Source: Symsagittifera roscoffensis (Eukaryota > Xenacoelomorpha > Acoela > Convolutidae). From it: a stretch of 64,000 nt of DNA. How positions within the stretch are numbered: position 1 is the first letter of the stretch; every line of letters starts with the position of its first letter. The stretch spans positions 34,075,651 through 34,139,650 of the forward strand of contig NC_087062.1 in assembly GCF_963678635.1 (NCBI RefSeq), in the 5' to 3' direction. The notes beneath the pieces were generated by a model. That model worked only from the letters and a program-made list of their open reading frames with translations, made no database searches and was not told where the DNA came from. A program made the translations under genes and the position numbers. Below, in pieces: positions 11,309-22,158 of the stretch.

Positions 11309-13151
11309 TCACTTCTTTCCCTCCTTTTCGTTCTGATTGATGAAATCAATCATCACCCCTCCCATTTTGGTGACCGCCGTTCGTTTTCTTCTGCTTCTTC
11401 TCGATGCTATAGATACCGTGTCATCCTGGCTGTCTTCCTGACTGCTAAAGGATACCAGTCTGGCCTTCTTTGACGTTCCTTTCTTTTTGCCGGGTGCTGG
11501 CATTGGTTGGTCCCCTGGATTTGATGTAGACGGATCCCTTGGATTTCTATCCAAATCGCCGCTGCGTGCCGGAATTGTTTCTTGGTCGCTTCCAATATCT
11601 GCGTCCGGTTGTGTCATTGCCGTTGGATCTGCTTGAGCGATTTCTTTTGAAGCCTCCGCGGATGGTTGTTTTGTCCGTTTGACCAAAATAATTGTTAAGT
11701 TGTCACTATCGTCCGATTCAGAACCACTGTTCTCAAATCGGCGGCCGCTTTTCTTCCGTTGCTTCTCTGGAGCAATCCTCTGTCGCTCGCTCTTTGACCT
11801 CCCGCGGAGTTGGCGGTGGTAAAATTGATTTTGACCCTGCTTTAGACTTCTTTGGTTTCGCTTTTGTGGCCACCCCCGATTTCCTAAGCACAACCCCATT
11901 ATTTAAAGTCAACGTATGAGCGCTCTCTGCTTTAACTTTCGAATGAAGCTGTCTATATATTTTGAGGTTGCGGTTTCCAGTTCGCTGGAATAACAATCCA
12001 GAAGGTCCTGGTTGTCCAAGGATTTCAGAATTGACGGTTCATCGTCTTGGTTGGCTGATTGCTCATGGGTCAGCCGGCGCGTGGCTCCTGTGGTTTATGT
12101 CGTACGCTAAATCCGATCGTACGGCCCAGTTTGTGTCTGCAGGGTGTGGCATATCGTTTGCATTTGGGTCGGCGTCATCTAAACAAGCATTTTTCGTTTT
12201 TATAACCCGCGACCAATCCCGATTTTGCAGAGATGGTTTTTTAGTAAGGTTTCGTAAGACCGTGTTCGCTTCTCGTCCACGGTGCGCCTCGAATGGCGAG
12301 ATTTTTAATGTTGCATTCTTCGAAAATCTGAGGGCGCCAAGTGCTCTTTCGATCATTTTTTCCAAGGGTTCGGGGTGTTTTTCATGGACAAACGTCAGAA
12401 TGGAATTTTTAAGACTACCTATGGTGCGCATCACGCACCCAGTTGCCCAGTGATCAATAACAGGTGATTTTATGATTGCAATACCCTCCCCATTACAGAA
12501 TGCTTTAATCTCATTTGACATAAAACTCGTTCCCTGATCCACGTGAATTTTCCTTGGCACTCCATGATTTGTTATATAACTTTTTAAAAACTTCAGTATT
12601 TTATCAGATCGATTATTTGCACAGACCATTGCCGAGGGCCAACGAGAAAACCGATCGACCGCCACTAACACATATTTCGGGGATTCATTTAAGTAGTTAA
12701 TGGCCCCCAAAAATTCAGTCGAACTGATTCATTGGGTTCATTCGGTTCAAGTATATTTCCAAGCTGATTTTTTGTTCGTTTTTAAGATCGTTTTTAAGTT
12801 CTTACCGGCAGCGGTGCATTCGGGACAGTCCTCAGCTATTGAAGCTATTGATCGGTAAATATACGGGTACCAAACATCTTTTGCCGCATCAAACATGTTG
12901 GATTTTCCGTGATGGTATGCATGATTTCTATTGTTAATCGCAGTTTGTAAGTTCATAGGTGTTACGAGTTTTTCATCCATCCATACTACGTTCTCCTTTA
13001 CCGAAAAGTCGTTAACAAATTGAGAATAATAACGGTTCATAGCATTAATTTTATCATGAATGTTAGGATCCTGTGAAACTATAAGGTCGCGAATTGCGCT
13101 CAACTGGGGGTCAGAAACATAATTAAACTCAATGAAATTTAGATTAAACAA
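11309..13151 (-). pseudogene. Integrase and C-terminal Pol remnant, catalytic Glu replaced
   Basis: Three or more minus-strand frames together read as one integrase. An HHCC zinc-binding domain lies in 12747-13151 (visible H..HH, then C-PEC). The catalytic core lies in 12063-12710 with both expected Asp residues (AVDRFSRW and HVDQGTSF). Where related elements have a catalytic Glu (family motif ATGxVER), this copy reads ATGCVMRTIGSLKN, that is Met. A basic, Ser/Asp-rich tail with KKKGTSKK and SRRSRRKR lies in 11309-11899. Frame breaks occur between 12747 and 12710 and between 12063 and 11996. The product cannot be an active integrase. Confidence 0.82.
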
Positions 13152-13396
13152 ATCAGGTAAAGAAGTGATTTTATTAACAATCTTGCAAATAACAATCCTG
13201 CGTAATAATAATTTTTCGGATTAATTGAATGCTTAGCCACCATCCGCCATTGGAATCTGTTGATCCAGAATTCCCACATCATAGGTGGTTCAGTAAATTT
13301 TGCCAAAATCCTGTAATGCCCAGTGGATTCTTCACCCACCTGAGACTGCTGGCTGCGCCATGTTGAAAACGCTTGTTGTGCAGTATTTAGTTCCAA
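13139..13396 (-). pseudogene. Gag-like N-terminal fragment of the retrotransposon
   Basis: The frame starts inside the 5' LTR and passes the PBS. It gives a short segment with Trp/Phe spacing reminiscent of gypsy-type Gag starts (EPPMMWEFWINRFQWRMVA), then runs into unrelated sequence where the internal deletion seems to be. The Gag assignment rests on position and weak resemblance. Confidence 0.4.
13343..13360 (-). promoter_or_regulatory. Primer binding site (tRNA) of the retrotransposon
   Basis: Directly inside the 5' LTR the minus strand reads TGGCGCAGCCAGCAGTCT. It starts with TGG, as required to pair with a tRNA 3' CCA end. The plus strand reads as a tRNA 3' terminus (...GCTGGCTGCGCCA). 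Which tRNA is used is not determined. Confidence 0.75.
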
Positions 13397-13563
13397 TAAA
13401 GATAATCAACTTGATCATGCAAAGTTAACAATATGAGTGACTATCAAGATTATCCAAGGGTGACAGACTGTTCCAAGGACAGCACCTGCTAATAAATTAA
13501 CAAGCACCACGAATGACAGTTGATTGACAGCTTGCAATTTGAACTAAATAACACTATACGACA
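13361..13563 (-). repeat. 5' LTR of the deleted retrotransposon
   Basis: It matches 10853-11052 apart from a 3-nt indel near the left end and scattered substitutions. It lies next to the PBS and is therefore the 5' LTR of the minus-strand element. Confidence 0.88.
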
Positions 13564-14280
13564 ATTAAAACAGACTATTGTAATGTATACTTTTGCGACT
13601 AGCCATCAAATCATATAGATTATAGTCATCAAATCATATACATTTTGTCGGGTGAAATCACTTGAATCGTATGTACTGCTGCTGACATGCTCAGTTTCTT
13701 GAAAGTTCAAATTTATCTACTAGGTACTAGGCAACTACTGGTGAATGTTTTATCTAGAGTTCTAACCATTGTAGTTAAAGAATTTTGATCTTAATTTTTT
13801 GCTGATGATTTTTCGGCTGCATGGTTGTCGGCTTAAGCTCGGTCGGTTTGCTTTCCCAATTATGTAAACTAGCCTGCATACACTACATATATAGCTCTCG
13901 TGAATCCTATGTGGGCAGCTCATGCTTTTTTATTAAAGGTTTTTGTGCGTTAGTGTATTAGTAGGAACCTTCTTTTCTAATCTGACTCGCAAATAAAAGT
14001 GTTCAATGATAGTGTTGCTTATTCAGTCAACTTAATTTGTGTAATTTTGACAGCCAATAATTCCTGTTTGACCAAATCGTGTATTTTGGAAATAATGGGG
14101 TTGGGTTTTCATTTTTCATTTTTGAAAGGCTTTCGAAATTTTTTTCACGTTTTGCAAAATTTTGGGTGCTGTAGAAAACTCTTACTATCGAATTCCAAAA
14201 AAGACGTGTCAATGGAAATACCGCTACTCAAATGCGTGCTTGCATAATTACCTGGTCTTTTTTTACTTTATCCTACTGTC
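13564..14280. other. Intergenic with a family A repeat fragment
   Basis: Positions 13940-14060 contain the family A head (TTAGTGTATTAGTAGGAAC, then GACTCGCAAATAAAAGTG, as at 19395). The rest is AT-rich without a supported gene. Confidence 0.45.
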
Positions 14281-14334
14281 TACAGCCTTCAAAAAAGTCG
14301 GCGGCGAGGACTACTTGACCCATATATTTGGATT

Positions 14335-15095
14335 TTTCCGTTTTCTCAAATTACTCGCCCAAATCCGAGATTTTGGGTTCAATGGAGAGTACGGGTTTGG
14401 GAAACATCACTGCAAATTTATTACATAAAAGTAGCGCCCCTCGGAAAAAAATGGGATCTTATTGACCCTGTTTTAATGATTTTTGGTTTTTGAAAACTCC
14501 CGCCCAACTTTTTGATTTTGGCTTTAATCCAAAAAGCTGTTTGTGAGAAGCTCTTCTACATGTTCGGCAAGGCCCATTTATGATACATAAAGTTTGGACC
14601 TTGGAAAAATCAATAATTGGTTTTGTACCGTTTTTAGAAACTATTTGACGTTTTGCGAAAACTACCTGCCCAAAGTTTGAGTTTTGTTCAATCTAAACAA
14701 AAGATTATGTGAATTTCTTTTGCATCAGCGGCTAATTTTATTTTTTTTGCACAAAGTTTTGATTCGCTTCAAAAGCCAAGTTTTTGTTTTTTTGGGAGTT
14801 TTTACTTTTCTCGAAAACTACCCTGCCATTTCTTAGGTTATACTCAAATGCTTCAAATGTCTTGCTTGGCATGTTCAACTAGAATGCCTGTTTGATTAAA
14901 AAAAACAGGTGTTAGGGCAATGTATGGGATTGGGCTTTTTGATTTTTTTCGTAAGGTTTTTCGTCAGATGTTTGATTTTTTGAGAGTTTTTATTCTTTTT
15001 GACTTTTCTCGAAAACTGCCTCCTAGAATCTGAGATTTTGCAGTCAATCCAAACATCGGAACGTGGAAAACTCTTCGGCGTCTGCGGCTACGCCA
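14335..15095. repeat. Satellite-like tandem repeat, ~155-bp degenerate monomers
   Basis: The anchor TTTTCTCGAAAACTACCCTGCC recurs in variant forms at about 14341, 14491, 14654, 14812 and 15006, giving spacings near 150-195 bp. Between anchors, similar text (TTGAGTTTTGxTCAATCxAAA, CAAAGTTTGGACCTTGGAAA) repeats in order. Confidence 0.6.
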
Positions 15096-15382
15096 AAATC
15101 GTGAAAGATAAGTGCAGTCAATGAAGCCATTATTAATTCTTCCAAGCAAATTTTTGACTCTTTTCTCTCCCTGTTCTATGCACGCATAAAAACTCGTATT
15201 TTCTCATACGACTACAAAATTCTGTCATAGGTATGAAATGACGTACTTTAAACTCCTTAGGAAGAACTGGACATTTCTTCTGCGCACGAAATTAAGTGAA
15301 AATGTAGACGTTGTTTGCACCTTGCCCTGTTTGGATTAAAGGCAGATACTTTTGTTAAGCAAGTGATACGAAACTCAATTTT

Positions 15383-15436
15383 GCCTGTGTTTCGCATTCT
15401 TTCCTGTGTTTCGCATTCTTTCCTGTGTTTCGCAGT
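15383..15436. repeat. 19-bp minisatellite, three copies
   Basis: CCTGTGTTTCGCATTCTTT is repeated twice and is followed by a partial third copy ending CGCAG. Confidence 0.85.
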
Positions 15437-15439
15437 AAT

Positions 15440-16699
15440 GTAAATGTAAAATAACTTTCTGGAATCCTCAAGGTTGTCAGTCGCTATTATTGGTTTGTTG
15501 TTCCCGTAAATGTTTTCTCTATCAGTTTTGGCTAGCTCTTTTACCAGATTTTTTTAAGTTTTTTTTTCTTCAAATACTCGGTGTTAATTTCCTATTGAAA
15601 ATCTTGGTTCAACTATTCAAGTTAGGTATCTAAAAGACCTCTCAGTGTATTTGGTGCCAGTGTGCAATCACTTTGCGAGGCATCCTTTTTTCCTGTTTTA
15701 ACTAAAATCTTTTCCTGTTGGCCTTGTTATAAATTTTTGAAGCATGTATTTTAGCCCGATCTGAAACTTCGAGGTGCTTTACCGTCAAAACAAGTTGTGT
15801 AAATTGTTTCAGAGTCTGTTGTGCAGAAACTTTGTCAGGCTCCTGTACTGCTTGGAAAAATTTACATTTTGGTTCATCGCATCTGACTAGTTTGTTGGCT
15901 TAATAAAATCACCACGAGCTATGCTAGACGAGCAGTTGCAAATATAATTCGTTCAGGTTTTATTGTGATTGTCTGGCTTTTGGTTCATTTGAAGATCCCT
16001 TTTCAAATTCATTTTCCAAGATGAGGCCACATTACGCTCTTCATTAACTGAAGATGAAATGGCGATTTATTTGGTTTCAAAGGTTGGGTTTGGTTTTTAC
16101 ATGGTCAGCGTGAATAAAAACTTATGCGTAATAATCCTGTTTTCTCCAATTGGGTAAGATTTTTCTATAATGTGTCAATCGTTTTTTTTTACATGGGTTT
16201 AGTGAATACTCTGTTTGTCCTAAAGTTGAATTTTTTTGCTATTTTGGCACCTAAGTAGAAAAATATGACATATGACTATTCCTTTTTTTGTTTGCGTTAC
16301 TAGACAAGTCTATAAAAATCTCTCAAATTCATTACAGAAATATACGCATTCAGTTGTTTCAGTGATTTATATGTGATGGCTAAGGAGTTCTAGATGATAA
16401 AACAGTGGTTTGGGTTCAGAGAAACACTACAATGGACCTAGTATTAGTTCCCATGTATCATCCTTGAGAATAAGACGAATAGGAAAGAACATAAATGGTT
16501 TTTATTCGACATTGATCTATCTCTTCGACCTCCACATATTTAAAATCAGTTGCCGTGCAGTAATTCGACAAAATAAGGGCAACCGCTTCCTCCTTGAAAT
16601 TAAATCTCTTTAATTCGCCCATTTGTCAATTAAGTGATAAATACTTGGTCTGGTCATCTTTTCGTCCTGCGTCATTGAATTATTATTTTTCAAAATCAG
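15440..16699. other. Intergenic upstream of CCNY
   Basis: No supported gene is seen. A 67-codon frame at 16410-16613 has no recognisable motif. Promoter elements of CCNY may lie here but I cannot point to one. Confidence 0.4.
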
Positions 16700-16715
16700 T
16701 AGTGGGCTTAAAATA

Positions 16716-19700
16716 ATGGGACTTTCCCAATCAAGTTGCTGCTTTCACTCCCGCGAGGACGGAGCGGCAAACTTCAAAAGAAGTCAAAATGGTCGCACCC
16801 AAAATGGGATGGGAATGGCGGACCACTATTTGCCTATGCGGAATCAAAATTTCTCTAGTCAGTCGTCCGGGCATGGTTTTGTGGACATAGGGGGTGGTAG
16901 AGGTCACCCGGATGACAAGGGAGGGGGATACCCGATGCAGGACCACCTGCTGGCTTCAAAACAGAACTCATCCCAAATGAATTATTTGCAGCACATGAGT
17001 GAACGGGAGCCAGAAGGTAATTAAGGAATGAATTCAGTTTGATTTTTAGGGCAAGAAATTTACATTTAAAAGTTGGCTTACATTTAAAAATATAGAAAAC
17101 AGGACCAAATTTGACTATAGAAAAGTTCAACTTGTATTTAATAGAAAAATCCTTCATCAAGTTAATTTTTAGGCTTAACCGTAAATACTGCTCAGATATC
17201 ATTCCATTTTTATTGAGGCAAGCTATTTGGTCTTCTTAATGCGTTACTAGGCGAAAAACATATCATTTTGTACTTCTATAGAGCATTGGGTATTAAAAAA
17301 GAAGGAACTTCTTTCATTTGTTCGTCCATGGTTTTTAATTAGACGATAACGTTTCGTTTTTTTTGCTTGCTTGGGAAGAGCAACTTCTCGTCTGTTTTAA
17401 CGTGCGCTAGATGTTAATTGATCGTTTTAGAGCCGTTTGAAGACCCTTCTGGAGATCCACATGTTCAGACTATTTTCCTGGCGAAGTTCAACGACTTAGC
17501 CGGTGAGTGCTACATTTTCATAATTTTAGTATGATCTAGTACGTTTTCAAAGGATAATTCACTATAAAATAGTTTCGGAAAAATAATTTGCTGATTTTTT
17601 AAAACGCAAGAGCTCAAAGGTACTTTCATAGGTGATACTTTTTGTCGATGAACGTGAAAATATTTTGGAAGTTTTATAGGTCGCGACAACCGCATCTCAA
17701 GACGACGCAGTTGTATGATGCCGTCGACACATATTTCCGTAAGTAATTGCTAATTTACGAGAACATGGCGGAAAAGTTAATTAAATAATTACAAAAAAAA
17801 TATATTTCACTCTGAAGCGGAACCTAAAGTTGAATCGTTTGCGTTTTTGCTTTTGTAGAAAACGTTGAAATTATATTGTCAAATTGGCAGATAACAATCG
17901 TATAAGCATGTATGGTCTAGGGAGCTGGCGACAACTTCACCAATTTGACAATGACTTCCAAAAAGTTCAACTCGTGCTCGACGATATTTATTGATGACAG
18001 TACAGTCAGTCAGCCCAATCTCAAAAACACCATCAAATGGTTAGTATCTCAATATTCGCAAATTTGAGCAGATTGTTTATATCTCCTCTATTTTCCTCCT
18101 GGAAGAAAGAGCAAAGGTAGAACAGCGGAAGTAGCAGGGCCGGGGGCTAATTATAATGCCTGATTTTTATTGCTTATTTGTGATGGCAAAGTTTAAAGAG
18201 AAAACTAATATCTGTTTGACATCTGCCCTATTCGTATGCATATCTAAACTTTTTTTTTCAGTGTGGCTCTTGCAGTGTACTACCATATCAGGAATAGGAA
18301 TTCCTCGGGGGATCACCACCACCTCCACCACCAACAGCAGCAGCAGGACATCAGTCTAGAGATATTCAACGAGAAGCTGCATCCTCTAACTGTAAGTTGT
18401 CAAATCTAGGCATCGTTACCCAAATGTAAATGGAAGATAGGACTATTAATTACACTTGCGAATGGAAGTGTTTTGCAATCGTGAAGTAGACTTTTTCTCA
18501 TTCACATGACTTCGTTCACAGGACTCACTATACTCATTGCCTTGAAGACTCTGCTTGCAATAAATTTACTGCAACAGACAGAGTGTGTGCTTGTTAGCAT
18601 TTTAATTAACTTTGGCCAAAAAATTGTATTTTTTTACGCGCGCGTCCCCCTAAAATTTAGTTTTTATTGGCGACCAAGGCGCCTTTAAAAAAATTCAGAG
18701 TCTGTCAGCAGAAAATGGATATCTCAAAGTAGTACAAAGGAGGCACCTTTTGGGTCGGCTGGGATTCAGTTAAAATGTAGGCAAACTCCATCATCGAACG
18801 GCGAAAGTGTTAAGGTCAAGAAAAAATAAAATAAGAACCCAGCAAAAAATTTCCAATCATAAATTGTTCTATAAATTCAACGAGCTTCAAGGACATCTAT
18901 TTTTTTCTTGAGATTTTTCAAAAAAACAAGTCAGTTTTTTTTCTGTTTACTTGCATTCACTCTTTTCCAACTGTCTGTTGGCTATATTTGTTTTGGTTTG
19001 ATAGGTTTTGGCCGTTATTGTATCGGCTTAGTGGCCATATATTGCGACGTTTGACAAGCAAATTTTTGTTGAAGTTGTGTGTATGTGTGTGAGAGAGTTT
19101 TTGATGGGGAGAGAGACTTAAAAATTTTTGTATGTCTTTTAATTTTTTCCGTCTCAAAGGGTGTCTGCTGCGGTGTTTTTGGCTGTTTTAGTGCTTAAGT
19201 TTTCTTCCGATGATATCTTCACGTTGTATTGTCTTGCATGTTTTTGTTTCAAAACAATCTTTGTTCATTTTGATAGATTCGTTTTTTCTCGACTTAGCGG
19301 CTTTCTTCTTTTGTGTCGCAAGTGGTGCTAAGCGCAGCTTCACCGCTGTGTTCACACTATCGAGCAACGTAGTGTTTTAGTACGAATTTTTTTTTGTAAG
19401 CTAACTCGCAAATAAAAGTGTTCGTTGAAAGTGGAAACTTGGGTCACTTATTTAGTGGCACTTTTGATATAATCACGATCTAGTATTGGGAATTTCATAG
19501 CATCTGTTCTCTGCGTTATTTGTGCTTTAGACTCATTATCTCTAGGTCGCAAATCGAATCCGAAACCTAGACGAATTTTTACTTATTCGAGGCTTATTTC
19601 TACTTTTTATTATTGCACTTTATAGAGCTGCTCTGTGTTCTTACTAGTGTTAGGAAGTGAAGCTTTGCCTCTGCGTGAAAGGCGTATAATTAGGTATATA

Positions 19701-22158
19701 AGAGTGTAGAATAGTATAAAAATTTGGCAGATAACTATAATGAGGAAACAAAGACCATCACTTAAGAGTTAGGCTATGATTTGATTAAAAGTTTTGAAGT
19801 TTCTTTTTGAAGTGCCTTCTGACTAACAGTGAATGATGTTTCTGTGATTAGGATGACTACCTGTCGGACGACTACGGTTTGAGAGATCCCGATCACAGAG
19901 TCATCTACAGATTCCTCAGACTGCTTTTCAGCTCAGCACAACTCACCGCAGAAGTGGCAATCATCACACTAGTATGTCAAACCAGTTCATTACAGACTAT
20001 ACTAGAGGTGTTTCTAACGTGTATCCCTTCGCGTTCGTTAAGATAAACATTGTAGCGAATGACCTTACAAACTACTATCAAATTAAATGAAACAAGATGT
20101 TTAGACTTAAGAGGATATTGTTGTTCAAGCCATTTGAAAACTGTGTATTCGGGTCTGTTTTTTTTTGTGTACCAAGCAAAATCAGCTACCACGAATAATC
20201 ATCGGAGAGAGTTTAGTGATATATCATGATAAAGCCCTTACAGTTGTGATTCGATCGACTTAAGAAAATTTTTTAAAAAATTCCCAGTGTCGAGATAAAC
20301 GGGTTTGAAATTTTTCGTTTTTCGTCTTAATTCGAGCGAATAAAGCGAGCGAGCAGGCTTAAAATAGATTATTTTAATGGCTTCAAAGCTTAAAATAGCT
20401 TAATTTTAAACGTAAAATAAAAAAATAGTTTTACTTGAGTAACGTTAGTTTTTAAGAGTAATGAACTTAGTGAAGACTCTTATGTAGGTCTTGCTGATTT
20501 GTTTTTTTTTCAGGAAAAAGGCTCAAAAGTCTCCAATAACTGCAATTGTGCATTCATACATATTGATGCATTTATGAATGCACTTAGGTATATATGCAAT
20601 TTTTGAGTTCAATTGAAATTCATCTGCTGAAAGTGACGTAAATAGCACTCTCCAAATACGAACGTGGAAACGGCGCGTGAAAACGTGAACGATATCTAGT
20701 TTCGAAAGTGGATTTTGATTTTCATATTTCCAGCGGAATAGAAACTTCATCTATTGATCCAGTTTCTCTAGTTGGGTTCATGTTATCGAAAAAGCGCCAA
20801 TCATAAATTGTTCTAGAAATTCAAAGAGCTTGAAGGGCATCTATTTTTTTTTGAAAATTTTTTCAAGAAAGTCAGTGTTTTTTATGTTAAATTGCGTTCA
20901 TTACTCTTTTGCAACCTTCGATTGGCTATGTTTTTGAGTTTTTAGCGCCTTTTTGGAATCAAGAATTCAAAAAAAAAACTAAATCTTCGAATTTTTTTGC
21001 GTTTCGTTTTTCTAGTCATTTTTCTAAAAAAAATTGTTTTTCATTTTGCTTATTTTACTATGACTGTCGAATATGCCTAATCTCTAGTTTTTTTGTTCAG
21101 CTCCCTCCATCACACCACGGCTAAAAAACGAGTCTAATTTGAAAAAAAACTGGCGCACTAACATCTTTTTTTTTAAATCTACTTTTGTTTTCTAGATTTA
21201 TTTGGAACGTCTGCTGTACTACGGGGAGATAGAAATCAACCCTATTAGCTGGAAGCGCATGGTGCTGGGGGCAGTGCTGCTGGCCTCCAAGGTGTGGGAC
21301 GACCAGGCCGTCTGGAATGTGGACTACTGCGGAATCCTCACCAAGCTACAAGTGCACGACATGTGAGTCCTATTTCATTCAGTGGCACATGCTGCTGAAA
21401 TTTCCCTGAAACTTATATTACTTGGAACCAAATATGCATATTAAGGCATGGATATATCATATCAGCCAATTTTACAAACCTAGTGCTGTGGATTAATTTG
21501 TTCATAAAGAATTACCTTCCCAAATTAGGATAAGTATTTTTGCTGAAAACGTTTGTAAAATAGATATGCTAACGAATGTATACACTATAATAAACTGACC
21601 ATGAACATAAGTACCAGAATGAGGGCAGTTTTAATGACTTGTATCTTGCTCAGGAATGAGCTGGAGCGACAGTACCTGGAGATGATCCAGTTCAACATCA
21701 ACGTGCCCTCGGGAGTGTACGCCAAGTACTACTTCGACCTGCGCACCCTGGCCGACAAGAACGACTTCGTGTTCGCAGTCGAGCCCCTGGACAAGAACAG
21801 AGCTGCCAAACTAGAAGTGAGTGTCAGCCTCCATGTCCAAATAAAAACTAAATCCAAATGTAGCAAGCTGTACTAATTTCTAAAAAATACACCGTTTGAG
21901 TCAAATAATGCTACAGCTACTCGTCACTTAGATTTATATCCTGAGTGGTCTAAGCATAAACTTATCATAGAAAAGATCCTCATTAAGAAAATAGACAAGT
22001 ATCGGCAGTCATGTTCAAATCATTTGGCAAATGTGTTTAAGGCCACGACACGGATATGCGAGAACAAGCTGAAACAAGCCCCGGTGAGTAAGAAGAGCTC
22101 GAGCATGGAGAACCTGTCTAAGCGGACCAACCGACTGAGCACCATCGTCATATCGTGA
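16716..22158 (+). CDS. ccny: Cyclin Y
   Basis: Cyclin Y is a membrane-anchored cyclin that activates CDK14/CDK16-type kinases and, in other animals, primes LRP6 in Wnt signalling. Exons: 16716-17016, 17431-17502, 17680-17738, 17921-18039, 18262-18391, 19852-19971, 21196-21362, 21654-21816, 22042-22158. All have GT-AG borders and compatible phases, giving 415 aa. The N-terminus MGLSQSSCC has Gly2 and nearby Cys as in the myristoylated/palmitoylated human start. Family-specific blocks are [19 protein letters not shown] (about 163-181), the cyclin box with [18 protein letters not shown], and [17 protein letters not shown]. The C-terminal SSSMENL resembles the human 14-3-3 site region. The N-terminal region is about 40-75 aa longer than in human (341 aa), and a His/Gln-rich insert (about 202-212) interrupts the early cyclin box. 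Only exon 6 borders repeats closely. Confidence 0.96.
18605..18785 (+). repeat. hAT-like MITE fragment (3' half)
   Basis: It shares with the copies at 42.3-42.8 and 60.1-60.3 kb the segments CGCGCGCGTCCCCCT, GGCGACCAAGGCGCCTTTA, AAAATGGATATCTCAAAGTA and GTACAAAGGAGG. Both termini are missing. It lies in CCNY intron 5. Confidence 0.65.
19290..19690 (+). repeat. Dispersed repeat family A, 5' and core part
   Basis: It contains a GCTAAGCGCAGCTTCACC stem (19335), the head CGTAGTGTTTTAGTACGAAT (19366), AACTCGCAAATAAAAGTG, and a B-box-like CAAATCGAATCCG (19550). A second stem (GAAGTGAAGCTTTGCC) lies near 19660. It lies in CCNY intron 5, upstream of exon 6. Confidence 0.6.
20155..20365 (+). repeat. 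Dispersed repeat family A, 3' tail
   Basis: It carries the ATATCATGATAAAGCCCTTAC...GTGATTCGATCGAC segment and the tail GAGCGAATAAAGCGAGCGAG at about 20333. It lies in CCNY intron 6, about 190 bp after exon 6. Confidence 0.6.

Larger units (their letters stand above)
10853..13563 (-). mobile_element. Internally deleted LTR retrotransposon (Ty3/gypsy-like), 2.7 kb
   Basis: Two about 200-bp direct repeats (10853-11052 and 13361-13563) bound the element. In its own orientation (minus strand) they begin TGT and end ACA. ATTA lies on both outer sides (10849-10852, 13564-13567) as a 4-bp target duplication. A PBS and a PPT lie just inside the LTRs on the expected sides. Internal sequence holds a short gag-like start, then directly an integrase with zinc-binding and catalytic regions in broken frames, then a basic low-complexity C-terminus. 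Protease, reverse transcriptase and RNase H are absent, so most of gag-pol was lost by deletion near 13150-13250. By eye the LTRs differ at roughly ten positions in 200, so insertion is fairly old. Confidence 0.88.

Noticed and set aside
11692-12453. Plus-strand frames of 75 and 163 codons in the LTR element
   Set aside because: They are antisense shadows of the minus-strand integrase and Pol C-terminus, where the family motifs are.
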